Assembly (NCBI GenBank): GCA_030649955.1
Contig: JAUSFD010000005.1
Location: forward strand, 1 to 64,000
Direction: 5' to 3'
DNA length: 64,000 nucleotides
Source of the DNA: Candidatus Peregrinibacteria bacterium
GTDB lineage: Bacteria; Patescibacteriota; Gracilibacteria; Peribacterales; Peribacteraceae
A program made the position numbers and the translations under genes. The notes below the pieces were generated by a model. The model was not told the DNA's origin. It saw only the letters and a program-made list of their open reading frames with translations, and ran no database searches. Numbering within the stretch: the first letter of the stretch is position 1; each line of letters opens with the position of its first letter. Of this stretch, positions 31,535-40,269 are shown piece by piece.

Positions 31535-34342
31535 ATGCAGAAGAAGACCATCCAATTGCTCTCCATCCTCCTCTTCCTCGCTTCCCTGGGATGGGGAATC
31601 TACACGTTGATGGTGTATTTGGGTGTGCAGGTGCATGGATTGGTGCTCTTGAGCGGGGAGCAGGAAGCGGCTGTGAGTGCGGTTTGTGGACGAGGGGAGT
31701 TCCTCTGCCGGGGATGGGAAACGCTCGTGCCGTTTATTGCACACACTTTTTCGCGCGCACAGCCCTTCCTCTGGTACGTGGTGGTGAGCGCGGTGCTCTA
31801 CCTGGGGTACGTCGGATGGCAGTGGCTGAAGCATGAGCACTTCACTCTCTCACTCACCCTGAAACCGTGGAAGATCCTCCTCGGATTCCTCTTCCTCATC
31901 TGGCTCGTCTTCACGGTCCTCAGTAACACGAACGTGGGGGATACCCCTGTTCGTCGCATGTACGAGCCCTTGCCGCAGGTGTACGTGAACGCTGGGGAGG
32001 AGGCGATGCAGGAACTGCAGGCGAATTTCCAGTCTCTGATGGATCGCGGGTGCCTCCGGAAGATCGGGGAGACGAACCACGATGCCGGCATCTTCGAGTT
32101 GAGCGGACTCTGCATCCAAACATCCTTCGTGACGCGGGTGTTCCCACTCTTCCTCTCGCTCCTCTACCTGAGCTTCGTGCTGCTGATCGTTGGTCGCGCA
32201 ATCCTCAAGCAGATCCGGCCCCGTCCGCAGACTCTCCTCATTGAATCAATCATGAGCGTCGCGCTGGGTGCGTGTGCACTCGTCGCTGCTCTCTGGTTGC
32301 TCGCCGTTGCGGGACTGTTCACCTCCATTGCGGGGTGGATCCTGCTCCTCGGCATTCCTGTCCTCCTCTTCCCGCATGCGAAGTACTGGTTCCGCCAGTT
32401 CCTCTCCGCATCGTGGACGGTGGAGGTACGCGCCTACAGTCTCACCATTCTCCTCACATGGTTGCTCCTCTCCTACCTCGCCCTCAACTTCATCACCGTC
32501 ATCCGTCCGTTCCCCATCGGCTGGGATGACCTGGGGAGTTACCTGAATCGACCGCGCCTGATGGTGAGCTACGGGAAGTTCATCTTCTCCATGTCCCCGT
32601 TCCAGTGGGAGTACCTCACATCTCTCGGGTTCCTCCTCTACGGATTCGATTCCATCTTCGGCGCGACACAATCGATGATGATCAACTGGTTCGCAGGCAT
32701 CCTCGCGGTGTCTACCGTCTACGCATTCTCACGGACGTTCCTGGGGCGAGGCGGTGTACTTGCGGCGCTCCTCTACTACGCGCTGCCGCTCGTGGGACAC
32801 TTCTCGTACGCAGACATGAAGATCGATAACGCAGTCTTCACGATGGGGGCGCTCTGCATCTTCGCACTCTTCTTGTGCCTGTTTCCCATTGCCGATGTGC
32901 AGAGTGAGGGGGCAGAGCACGAACCCGATATGCGCTGGCTCATCGTTGCGGGGATCTTCGCGGGGTTCGCGTTCGCCATGAAGGCAACAGCGGTGATGGT
33001 AATCATGGCGGCGGGCGCGGTCCTCGTCGGCGTCAGCCTCCACTGGCTCGCGTTCCTCGGTGGTATGGCGGGCGCTCTCCTCCTCTTCGCCCTGAAAGGC
33101 GCGCTCAATCTGAAGGGGATTACGACGCGGATCTTCGGGGAGGGTGGCTCATCCCTCACGACAATGTTCCTCGCGATCTTCGTGCTCGCGACAGCGGGCT
33201 GCATCGCCTACGCCGCCTATGTCGGCCGTGATCGCATCCTGCGCACCGCCCAGATGGCGGGCATCTTCGCCGCTGCATTCCTGGTCTCCATTGCGCCGTG
33301 GGTGATCCACAACAACATCCTCCTGGGGAACTTCCTCCCCCGCTTCGAGACCGGTGCCCCCAATACCCTCTCCCCGACGATTGCGCTGGGTGGGAGAGAG
33401 AGCGTCCCCGACAACGGGCAGGATATCCGCACGCTCCCCCCGGAGCTCGCTGTTGACCTCACGAATCCTGCGTGCACGCCGACGGGGAACATCGAGGAAC
33501 TGGATCGCTACTGGGGATTCCGCCAAGGCTGGCGCCATTACCTCGATCTCCCGTGGCGGATGGTGATGAACCTGGATGCGACGGGCTACTACGTGACGAC
33601 GATGCCGGCGCTCCTCCTGATTCCGCTCCTCCTCCTCGTGCCGTACTTCTGGCAGCGGCGCGGCCGCTGGGCGCGATGGCTCTTCGCGGGGACGCTCTTC
33701 ATCCTCTTTCAATGGATGCTGCTCGCGAACGGGATCCCCTGGTACGGCATCGGCATGTTCCTCGGGTTCGTGACGCTCCTCGAAATCTACGTCACGCGCG
33801 CGCCGGACACACTCAACCGAGCCCTCGCCGGGACGCTCGTCGGCTTCTCTCTCCTCACCATGTTCGGTATGCGCTTCTGGCAGTTCGAGCAGCAGCGCAG
33901 CATCCTCGAGTACCCCTTCGGCAAGATCACGGCTTCTGCCCTGCGCGAGCGCACCATCCCGCACTACGATGACATCACGGAGATCGTCCTGGATCGCAAA
34001 GCGAAGATCCCCACCCGCCCGTACCTCTACCGCGTGGGGACGTTCATCCCGTACTTCATTCCAAAGAACCTGGAGGTGATTGGCTCGACGGATCACCAGC
34101 TCGACACCTTCAACTGCTTGTACCAGGAGAAGAATCCGGAGCTGACGCTCCAGCGGCTGAAGGCGCTTGGTTTCAATAGCATCATCTTCGATACGAACAC
34201 GGCGACGATCGAGAAGGATCCCAACGGCACGCTCCACCAGAAGGTCCAGGCATTCGCGAACATGCTCAACTCCCCGGCTCTGGGGCTACCGGTGCTGGTG
34301 AATGATCCGGATGCGGGGGTGGCGTTTGTCCTCATACCCTAA
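31535..34342 (+). CDS. Large GT-C-type membrane glycosyltransferase
   Basis: A 935-residue polytopic protein with roughly 14-16 membrane segments and a soluble C-terminal domain of about 150 residues. The first long external loop contains IGWDDLGSYLNRPRLM, an acidic pair placed like the catalytic Asp of polyprenyl-phosphate-sugar GT-C enzymes (GT39/GT83 type). The extended -10 TGCTACAAT (TACAAT at 31520-31525) ends 9 nt before the ATG. It is divergent from sufS and opens the polysaccharide region. Sugar and acceptor unknown. Confidence 0.78.
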   Translation: MQKKTIQLLSILLFLASLGWGIYTLMVYLGVQVHGLVLLSGEQEAAVSAVCGRGEFLCRGWETLVPFIAHTFSRAQPFLWYVVVSAVLYLGYVGWQWLKHEHFTLSLTLKPWKILLGFLFLIWLVFTVLSNTNVGDTPVRRMYEPLPQVYVNAGEEAMQELQANFQSLMDRGCLRKIGETNHDAGIFELSGLCIQTSFVTRVFPLFLSLLYLSFVLLIVGRAILKQIRPRPQTLLIESIMSVALGACALVAALWLLAVAGLFTSIAGWILLLGIPVLLFPHAKYWFRQFLSASWTVEVRAYSLTILLTWLLLSYLALNFITVIRPFPIGWDDLGSYLNRPRLMVSYGKFIFSMSPFQWEYLTSLGFLLYGFDSIFGATQSMMINWFAGILAVSTVYAFSRTFLGRGGVLAALLYYALPLVGHFSYADMKIDNAVFTMGALCIFALFLCLFPIADVQSEGAEHEPDMRWLIVAGIFAGFAFAMKATAVMVIMAAGAVLVGVSLHWLAFLGGMAGALLLFALKGALNLKGITTRIFGEGGSSLTTMFLAIFVLATAGCIAYAAYVGRDRILRTAQMAGIFAAAFLVSIAPWVIHNNILLGNFLPRFETGAPNTLSPTIALGGRESVPDNGQDIRTLPPELAVDLTNPACTPTGNIEELDRYWGFRQGWRHYLDLPWRMVMNLDATGYYVTTMPALLLIPLLLLVPYFWQRRGRWARWLFAGTLFILFQWMLLANGIPWYGIGMFLGFVTLLEIYVTRAPDTLNRALAGTLVGFSLLTMFGMRFWQFEQQRSILEYPFGKITASALRERTIPHYDDITEIVLDRKAKIPTRPYLYRVGTFIPYFIPKNLEVIGSTDHQLDTFNCLYQEKNPELTLQRLKALGFNSIIFDTNTATIEKDPNGTLHQKVQAFANMLNSPALGLPVLVNDPDAGVAFVLIP

Positions 34343-34345
34343 ACG

Positions 34346-34412
34346 AGGGAACAGGGAACGGGGAACAGAGTAACAGGGACCCTGTTGTTCGGTTCCCTGT
34401 TCCCGATTCCCA
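34346..34412. repeat. GGGAACA word-repeat dyad
   Basis: AGGGAACAGGGAACGGGGAA with AGAGTAACAGGG on the left pairs with CCCTGTTGTTCGGTTCCCTG on the right. It fills the gap between two tandem genes. Confidence 0.8.
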
Positions 34413-34453
34413 AAATGCGGCATTTTTCTGCATCCAACTGCTATGCTTCTCCG

Positions 34454-35119
34454 GTGATTATCGCCGTCATTCCGGCCTACAACGAAGCGTCCCGCATTAC
34501 GCAGGTGATCGAGCATGCGCGGGTATTCGTCGACCGTGTGATCGTCGTCGATGATGGATCAACGGATGGCACAGGGGAAACCGCTGAGCGCGCCGGAGCA
34601 TTTGTCGTGCAGCACATTCAGAACAGTGGCGCCGGTGCTGCCACCATGACGGGTATCGAGGCTGCACGGGTACTCGGAGCGCGGATTATTATTACGCTCG
34701 ATGCGGACGGCCAGCACGATCCCAAAGACATCCCGCTGCTCCTCAATCCCGTGAAGGAGGACAAGGCGGATATCGTCTTCGCCAATCGCTTCGGCCAGCG
34801 CAACCGCATCCCCTTCGTCCGCCGCATCTTCAATGGTATTGGCAATGTGGTGACGCTCCTCGCAACGGGCAAATGGGTGGCGGATAGCCAGTCTGGGTTC
34901 AAGGTGCTGGGGCCGAAAGCCGTCGACCAGATCGATCTGCGCATGAGTGGATTCGAATTCTGTACGGAGATCGTGCGCGAAGTGGTGCAGCACCGCTGGC
35001 GCGTACTCGAGGTCCCGACGAAGGTGCTCTACTCCGACTACACTTTAGCAAAAGGACAGTCGTTCGCTGGGGGGGTGAAGACCGCATTGAGGATTCTCCT
35101 GAGATCCTTCTTGCGATAG
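34454..35119 (+). CDS. GT2 polyprenyl-phosphate sugar synthase-like enzyme
   Basis: A 221-residue DPM1/DolP-mannose-synthase-like GT-A enzyme. The motifs are IAVIPAYNEASRI, VIVVDDGSTDGTG, the metal site TLDADGQHDP and SQSGFKVLGPKAV. The GTG at 34454 is chosen because TATGCT (34442-34447, with an upstream TG) ends exactly 6 nt before it. It is followed by a DUF2304 membrane protein, a pairing seen in many bacteria. Together they may charge a lipid carrier with a sugar for the GT-C enzymes. Confidence 0.9.
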   Translation: MIIAVIPAYNEASRITQVIEHARVFVDRVIVVDDGSTDGTGETAERAGAFVVQHIQNSGAGAATMTGIEAARVLGARIIITLDADGQHDPKDIPLLLNPVKEDKADIVFANRFGQRNRIPFVRRIFNGIGNVVTLLATGKWVADSQSGFKVLGPKAVDQIDLRMSGFEFCTEIVREVVQHRWRVLEVPTKVLYSDYTLAKGQSFAGGVKTALRILLRSFLR

Positions 35120-35126
35120 GAGCACG

Positions 35127-35236
35127 CAGTGGACAGTGGATAACGGACAGTGGACAATTCAGTAGCAGGGAGAGTGGAATTTCTCTGAGCGCCGTGCGAT
35201 TTCAGTATTGTCCACTATCCACTGTCCACTGTACGT
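35127..35236. repeat. GTGGACA word-repeat dyad
   Basis: The left arm has GTGGACA, GTGGATA, ACGGACA and GTGGACA words. The right arm TTGTCCACTATCCACTGTCC is its complement, with about 50 nt between. A second block of the same family is at 50370-50482. Confidence 0.8.
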
Positions 35237-35244
35237 TGTTCACC

Positions 35245-35601
35245 GTGAGCCTGACCCCCTACCAAATTGCGGCCCCCATCTTCTCGCTCTTCGCCCTCGC
35301 GTACGCGTGGAACCTCGTGTTGCGGCAGAAGAAGACCATCTGGGAAGCCTGCTTCTGGTCGATCTTCTGGGGTGCTGTTGCCTTGATCGCCCTCTACCCG
35401 AGTGCACTCTCGTACCTCTCCGCTGCAACCGGCATCGCCGACCAGGAGAACGCCGTACTCGTCACCTTCCTCGGCATTCTCTTCTTCATGGTCTTCTACC
35501 TCGTGATACGGTTAGAGGAACTCGAACAGCGGCACACGAAAGTCGTTAGGATGCTGGCGTTGAGAGATGCGAAGCTCGAGAAAGCGAAGGAGCATCAATG
35601 A
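35245..35601 (+). CDS. DUF2304 membrane protein
   Basis: A 118-residue protein with three membrane segments (IAAPIFSLFALAYAWNLVL, ACFWSIFWGAVALIALYP, VLVTFLGILFFMVFYLVIRL) and a short charged cytoplasmic tail (EELEQRH...KLEKAKEHQ), the DUF2304 layout. TACGTT (35232-35237), at the end of the GTGGACA repeat block, stops 7 nt before the GTG. It probably works with the GT2 enzyme upstream. Confidence 0.85.
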   Translation: MSLTPYQIAAPIFSLFALAYAWNLVLRQKKTIWEACFWSIFWGAVALIALYPSALSYLSAATGIADQENAVLVTFLGILFFMVFYLVIRLEELEQRHTKVVRMLALRDAKLEKAKEHQ

Positions 35602-35699
35602 TGAATATTGAATGTAAAATGCAGAATATAAAATGTAGAATTGCCCACTTGAAGATCAGTACTCTATTCAACATTCAATATTCTACATTCAACATTCTC
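35602..35699. repeat. AATGTAGA/TTCTACATT word-repeat dyad
   Basis: GAATATTGAATGTAAAATGC on the left and CATTCAATATTCTACATTCA on the right are complementary arms around a 30-nt spacer. The right arm sits immediately upstream of the next gene's ATG and carries its TATTCT/CATTCT hexamers. Confidence 0.8.
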
Positions 35700-35707
35700 G
35701 TGACCTC

Positions 35708-36862
35708 ATGAAAACTATTCTCCTGATCAGCCCGTACTGGAAAGAAGAGCACCGCTGGATGGTGAGTACGGTGAAGCTCGCTGAGCTCTGGCAGCGCATC
35801 GGCTACCGGGTGATCGTCGTGTGCATGGGGGCCTCGAGCAGTGTGGAGGAAGTGTCGCCCACACTCACGATCCATCGGCGCAAAGATATCTTCCTCCCCG
35901 ATCCGTGGAACTACGGCATCTGCTTTGGATTCGCGGGGTATGTGCGTCGCGTCGTAGAGAAGGAAAAACCAAATATCATTCTCGTGAACAAGATCCTCTT
36001 CTGGACCTCACTCTCCCTGATTTCCCTCCGACTGCGCGGCTACCGCGTCTCTCTCCTCACCGATGCACTCGTCGGCATGACATGGTGGGGGCGCACGTTC
36101 CTCTTCCGCCTCTCCTCGCGAATCTACGCCTGGACGCTCGGGTGGCTGACGATGCTAAGTGCCTACCGATTCGTCACATTTCATCCGCAGCCGGAGAAGT
36201 TGTTGAAGTTCCTGAGAGTCGCGCACAAGACGCGGGTAATTCCGACGGGCATCGATCCCACGCCGTACGTCCCCGCACAGAATCCGCATGCCGAGAAGAT
36301 CATGGTGACGTACGTGGGGAGATTGGAATCTGTGAAAGGTGTCGATGACTACCTAGCTGCTGTGGTCCCGCTCATGAAGGAGTTCCCGAATATTACCGTC
36401 CAAGTCGTCGGATGGTATAAGGAGGATCACCCGTTGGTGTCTCAGTACGAGAAGGACGTGATCTTCACGGGATTACGCAAGGATATCCCCGCAATTCTCG
36501 GTAGCTCCGATATCTTCGTCCTCCCGAGCTACAGCGAGGGCCTCAGTAACGCCCTCATGGAAGCCATGGCGAGTGGCTGTGCCTGCATTGCGACGGAAGT
36601 GGGTGGCAACTGTTTCCTGATCCAGAATGGTGTCTCCGGCTTCCACTACCCGCCCGGCGATCGAGCCATGCTCGCAGCGCACGTCCGGCGCCTTCTCGAG
36701 GATCCGGCGAAGCGCGCATCCATGGGGAAGGCAGCCCGTAAGCGCATCGAGGAGCACTTCAGTTGGGACAGTGTTGGGAAGCAGTACCGGGAGTTTTTTG
36801 AGGAAATCGCCGAAGGGAACAGGGAACCGGGAACAGGGAACAGGGAACAGGGAACAGAATAA
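35708..36862 (+). CDS. GT4 family glycosyltransferase with repeat-derived tail
   Basis: A 384-residue GT-B enzyme. The C-terminal donor domain has VTYVGRLESVKGVDDYL and the EX7E motif in YSEGLSNALMEAMASG. The last 16 or so residues (GNREPGTGNREQGTE) are a direct translation of the GGGAACA repeat block that starts before the stop codon, so the repeat has been captured as a C-terminal tail. The upstream spacer is another repeat block with CATTCT 9 nt before the ATG. Confidence 0.9.
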   Translation: MKTILLISPYWKEEHRWMVSTVKLAELWQRIGYRVIVVCMGASSSVEEVSPTLTIHRRKDIFLPDPWNYGICFGFAGYVRRVVEKEKPNIILVNKILFWTSLSLISLRLRGYRVSLLTDALVGMTWWGRTFLFRLSSRIYAWTLGWLTMLSAYRFVTFHPQPEKLLKFLRVAHKTRVIPTGIDPTPYVPAQNPHAEKIMVTYVGRLESVKGVDDYLAAVVPLMKEFPNITVQVVGWYKEDHPLVSQYEKDVIFTGLRKDIPAILGSSDIFVLPSYSEGLSNALMEAMASGCACIATEVGGNCFLIQNGVSGFHYPPGDRAMLAAHVRRLLEDPAKRASMGKAARKRIEEHFSWDSVGKQYREFFEEIAEGNREPGTGNREQGTE

Positions 36863-36926
36863 CAGGGCCTCCTGTTCCCTGTTATTCGGATCCCGGTTCC
36901 CTGATATTCTGTTCCCTGTTCCCTAT
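36820..36926. repeat. GGGAACA word-repeat dyad overlapping a CDS end
   Basis: Five or more GGGAACA/GGGAACCG words on the left and GTTATTCGGATCCC, GGTTCCCTGATATTCTGTTC on the right are complementary. The left arm is coding for the tail of the upstream GT4. The right arm ends at the ATG of the next one. Confidence 0.85.
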
Positions 36927-37986
36927 GCCTGCCCGCGTCGTTCTCCTCTCGGCCTTCGCCACCCCCATGCGCAGCGGCGCAGAGGCGTGTAGTGAGGAAA
37001 TCTCGCGTGCGCTCGGCGACCGCTACAACATCACCATCGTCACGGCGCGCATGCGCAGGTCGCTTCCAAGGCGAGAGACGCTCCCGGGCGACGTGAAGCT
37101 GCGGCGGATCGGTTTGGGATTTCCCATCGATAAATGGCTCTTCCCTTTCCTCGCACCGTTCACGGTATGGAGGTTGCACCCGCAGATCATCCACGCCGTC
37201 CTCGAATCCTTCGCGGGGCTCACACTCGTCTTCTGCCGGTTCCTCTGCCCTCGCGCGAAGCGCATTCTCACCTGCCAGAGCACGAACACCACTTTCCTCG
37301 TCGGGTTCATGCACCGCTTCCCGCACCGTCTCACCGCGATCAGCTCAACGCTCGTGGAGAGAGCAGAACGCTTCGGCCGGAAGGATGTCATTCAGATTCC
37401 CAACGGCTTGAACCTCCGGGATATCCCGAAGATGACGAAGGTGCAGGGGCGCGTGCTCTTCGTGGGACGGCTCGAATCCATGAAAGGTGTTGATACCCTC
37501 CTCAAGGCCTTCGCCGCCATGGGCCCACTCATCCGCGAGAGAGCGGTGTTGCGCATCATCGGTGAGGGGTCACTCCGTCCCGAACTCGAAGCTCTCGTGA
37601 AAGAGCTCAAGATTGCAGACCGCGTGACATTCCTCGGGTACATCCCTTCACCTGCGGTCTACCGAGAGTTCGCTCAAGCAGAGATTTTCTGTGGCCTCTC
37701 TCGCAGCGAAGCACTCGGCAACGTCTTCATCGAAGCCCAAGCAGCGGGGTGTGCAGTCATCGCTACACGCATTCAAGGAATTCCGGACATCGTAAAAGAT
37801 GGCGCAACGGGAATCCTCGTCCCCGTCGATGATATTCCGAAGGCGAAGGATGCCCTCGAGCGACTCATCATCGATTCCACGCTCCGGATGAAGATCGCGC
37901 AGGCCGGGAGGTTCTCCGCACAGGACTACGACTGGGCGACGATTGCTGAGCAGTACGCAGAGGTCTATGAGGGAATACTTGCGTGA
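36925..37986 (+). CDS. GT4 family glycosyltransferase
   Basis: A 353-residue GT-B enzyme. The N-terminal domain begins MPARVVLLSAFATPMRSGAE. The donor domain has GRVLFVGRLESMKGVDTLLKAF, IIGEGSLRPELEAL and the EX7E motif in SRSEALGNVFIEAQAAG, followed by GIPDIVKDGATGILVP. Its ATG lies at the end of the GGGAACA repeat block; the closest -10-like hexamer, TATTCT, is 14 nt upstream. It is in tandem with the GT4 before it. Confidence 0.92.
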   Translation: MPARVVLLSAFATPMRSGAEACSEEISRALGDRYNITIVTARMRRSLPRRETLPGDVKLRRIGLGFPIDKWLFPFLAPFTVWRLHPQIIHAVLESFAGLTLVFCRFLCPRAKRILTCQSTNTTFLVGFMHRFPHRLTAISSTLVERAERFGRKDVIQIPNGLNLRDIPKMTKVQGRVLFVGRLESMKGVDTLLKAFAAMGPLIRERAVLRIIGEGSLRPELEALVKELKIADRVTFLGYIPSPAVYREFAQAEIFCGLSRSEALGNVFIEAQAAGCAVIATRIQGIPDIVKDGATGILVPVDDIPKAKDALERLIIDSTLRMKIAQAGRFSAQDYDWATIAEQYAEVYEGILA

Positions 37987-38030
37987 AAGAGTCCGAGGAG
38001 ACCGAAGAGACCGACGAGTCCGAGGAACGT
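37985..38030. repeat. GAGACCGAN 9-nt word repeats
   Basis: About four consecutive 9-nt units, GAGTCCGAG, GAGACCGAA, GAGACCGAC and GAGTCCGAG, lie in the convergent gap between the GT4 gene and rmlA. No complementary arm is visible. Confidence 0.7.
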
Positions 38031-38047
38031 CACATTCTTCAGTGTGT

Positions 38048-38758
38048 TTATTTTCGCTCTCGCACGAGCTCCGCAGCCCTAAACAGACTCTCAAACGTCC
38101 CTGCATCGATCCACTCATCCTTCAGGACACTCGCTGTCAAGGATTTCTCTTCGAGATAGAGCGCACTCAAGTCTGTGATTTCGAGCTCACCGCGCGGGGA
38201 AGGCTTCAGTTTCCGGATCATCGCGAAGCAGCGCTCGTCGTAGAGGTAGCAGCCGGTGACGGCAAGATTACTTTTCGGCGCTTTCGGTTTCTCCTCAAGA
38301 GAGAGAACCATCTTTCCATCTTTATCCAATTCTGCGACCCCGAAGCGCTCGGGATCGGGGACTTCCTTCAGGAAAACACGTGCGCCCTTCTTGAACTCTT
38401 TGATCATCGGACTCAGGTCATCGAAGAAAACGTTGTCCCCGAGCATCGCGCAGATGCGCGATCCCTCAGCAAACTCCTCCGCGAGCGCGAGTGCCTGCGC
38501 AATCCCTCCCGGTTTCTCCTGCACCTTGTACGCGAAGGTACCCCCGTACTTGGAACCATCCCCCAGGAACTGCGTGATCTGCGTCATGTGCTCCGGGCCC
38601 GTAATGACCGCGATGTCCTTGATGCCGGCATCGAGGAGAACCTGGAGTGGGTAGAGCACCAGGGGCTTGTCGTACACGGGGAGCAAGCTCTTGTTCGTGA
38701 TATCCGTGAGGGGACGCAGACGCGTGCCCATGCCGCCGCAGATGAGGACACCCTTCAT
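38048..38758 (-). CDS. rmlA: Sugar nucleotidyltransferase, RmlA-like
   Basis: A 236-residue enzyme joining a nucleoside triphosphate to a sugar-1-phosphate, most likely making dTDP-glucose. The motifs are GGMGTRLRPLTDITNKSLLPV at the N-terminus, AMLGDNVFFDD, VQEKPGGIAQAL and WIDAGTFESL. It is shorter than typical RmlA (about 290 residues), since it lacks the C-terminal helical region, so another sugar is possible. It is divergent from rmlB across a 170-nt repeat block that fills the whole spacer. Confidence 0.85.
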   Translation of the reverse strand: MKGVLICGGMGTRLRPLTDITNKSLLPVYDKPLVLYPLQVLLDAGIKDIAVITGPEHMTQITQFLGDGSKYGGTFAYKVQEKPGGIAQALALAEEFAEGSRICAMLGDNVFFDDLSPMIKEFKKGARVFLKEVPDPERFGVAELDKDGKMVLSLEEKPKAPKSNLAVTGCYLYDERCFAMIRKLKPSPRGELEITDLSALYLEEKSLTASVLKDEWIDAGTFESLFRAAELVRERK

Positions 38759-38908
38759 AGGGAACCGGGAACAGGGAACAGGGAACAGGGAACAGGGGGG
38801 AACAGGGTGCACAGAGAACAGAGTATCAGGGAATAGAGAACAGCATAGCAAGGCCTCGTGCCTTGCCGTCCCGGTTCCCTGTTCCCGGTTCCCTGTTCCC
38901 TGTTATCC
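38759..38908. repeat. GGGAACA word-repeat dyad, rmlA-rmlB spacer
   Basis: The longest block of the family, running from GGAACCGGGAACAGGGAACA to CCGGTTCCCTGTTCCCGGTT. It is one continuous inverted repeat between two divergent genes. Confidence 0.85.
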
Positions 38909-38930
38909 TGGCTCCGATTTCGCTTTCTCT

Positions 38931-39878
38931 ATGACTGTCCTGGTTACTGGTGGCGCCGGCTTCATTGGCTCGCACTTCGTGCTGCGGCACGTTGCGCAGA
39001 ACCCAGATGACACGCTCATCGTGCTCGATACGTTGACGTACGCTGCGGATAAGTCGTTCCTCGATCCCGTGATCCAGCGCATCCGCTTCATCGAGGGGGA
39101 CATCGCGGATGTGGAGATCCTGGAGCAGATTGCCTCGCGCTACGGCATCGATACCATCGTGAACTTCGCCGCGGAGACGCATGTCGATAGGAGCATCAAG
39201 AACATCGTGCCCTTCATCCACTCGAACATCCTAGGAGTGCAAGCGCTCGTCGAGCTCCTCAAGCGTCATCCAGAGATCCTCCTCCTTCATGTTTCCACCG
39301 ATGAGGTGTATGGGGATTTGAAGGACAGTGATGCTCCATTCGATCTGCAATCACCGCTGAATCCCAGCTCCCCGTACTCCGCAACGAAGGCTGCGGGGGA
39401 TCTCCTCCTCCGCGCATCTGCCCGCACATTTGGCATCCGCGCGCGCATCACGCGCTGCACCAATAACTACGGCCCGCATCAGGATACGTCCAAGCTGCTC
39501 CCGGTGATCATCACCTCCGCGCTCGCTGGAAAGAAGATCCCCATCTACGGCGAGGGGAAGCAGAAGCGCGACTGGCTCTACGTCACCGATCACACCGATG
39601 CGATTGAGAAAGTCCTCACAGATGGAGAGGATGGGAAGATCTACCTTGTGAGTGCCGATGATGAACGCGCGAACATCGACGTCGCGATGACCGTCCTCGA
39701 TGTCCTCGGGAAGTCTCACGATCTCATCTCCTTCGTCGAGGATCGCCCAGGGCACGACTGGCGCTACGCACTCGATAACTCCTCCGTCCGCAAACTGGGC
39801 TGGAAGCCCGCGGTCAGTTTCGCGAAGGGAGTGGAGGAAACGGTGGCGTGGTTCCGGAGGAAGTCGACCGCTCGATGA
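38931..39878 (+). CDS. rmlB: dTDP-glucose 4,6-dehydratase
   Basis: A 315-residue short-chain dehydrogenase. The NAD site is VTGGAGFIGSH (residues 5-15), the catalytic pair YxxxK is in SPYSATKAAGD, and HVSTDEVYGD plus TRCTNNYGPHQ are RmlB signatures. It turns dTDP-glucose into the 4-keto-6-deoxy intermediate for rhamnose or related deoxysugars. rmlC and rmlD are not in the window. Its last 65 nt overlap the next gene, which lies on the opposite strand. Confidence 0.95.
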   Translation: MTVLVTGGAGFIGSHFVLRHVAQNPDDTLIVLDTLTYAADKSFLDPVIQRIRFIEGDIADVEILEQIASRYGIDTIVNFAAETHVDRSIKNIVPFIHSNILGVQALVELLKRHPEILLLHVSTDEVYGDLKDSDAPFDLQSPLNPSSPYSATKAAGDLLLRASARTFGIRARITRCTNNYGPHQDTSKLLPVIITSALAGKKIPIYGEGKQKRDWLYVTDHTDAIEKVLTDGEDGKIYLVSADDERANIDVAMTVLDVLGKSHDLISFVEDRPGHDWRYALDNSSVRKLGWKPAVSFAKGVEETVAWFRRKSTAR

Positions 39879-40251
39879 GTTGCTCACTCAAGAGGTGACG
39901 AACCTCTGCATGCAGAACAGAACGCGTGGTCATGGCTACTACTTCATGAGTCTTCACCTTTGGGATAATTTTATCCGTGGTGCGCTTTGCCAGCTGATCT
40001 GCCATGACTTCCATCACCGCCTTTGGAAGAGGGGGGAGCTGGATATTCTTGAAAACGATAGACCGACCATATTGCTCACGCATCTTGGTTAACTCACGAA
40101 CTACTGCCTTTCGAACCTCCCTTCGTTCGTGCTTAAGGCGTACTGTCTGGTCTTCATCGAGCAACTGTTGCGTTGAGAAGTCACACCGTATATCCAGATC
40201 AACTTCTTGGTCGTCTGCTTTTGCCAGGATTGCTTCAACTTCGGGAGTCAT
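39814..40251 (-). CDS. Hypothetical protein
   Basis: A 145-residue charged, helical protein without a recognised family. The central part is basic (RLKHERREVRKAVVRELTKMR), and the Ser/Pro-rich C-terminus overlaps the rmlB 3' end antisense. An extended -10 (TGATATCGT) ends 12 nt before the ATG. It follows the next gene to the right by 18 nt and may be cotranscribed with it. Confidence 0.65.
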   Translation of the reverse strand: MTPEVEAILAKADDQEVDLDIRCDFSTQQLLDEDQTVRLKHERREVRKAVVRELTKMREQYGRSIVFKNIQLPPLPKAVMEVMADQLAKRTTDKIIPKVKTHEVVAMTTRSVLHAEVRHLLSEQLIERSTSSGTTPPFPPLPSRN

Positions 40252-40269
40252 GATGGGGTGTGAACGATA

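Noticed and set aside
34385-34453. N-terminal extension of the GT2 gene from an ATG-like start in the repeat spacer
   Set aside because: It would translate the repeat and the -10 element; the family domain starts right after the GTG at 34454.
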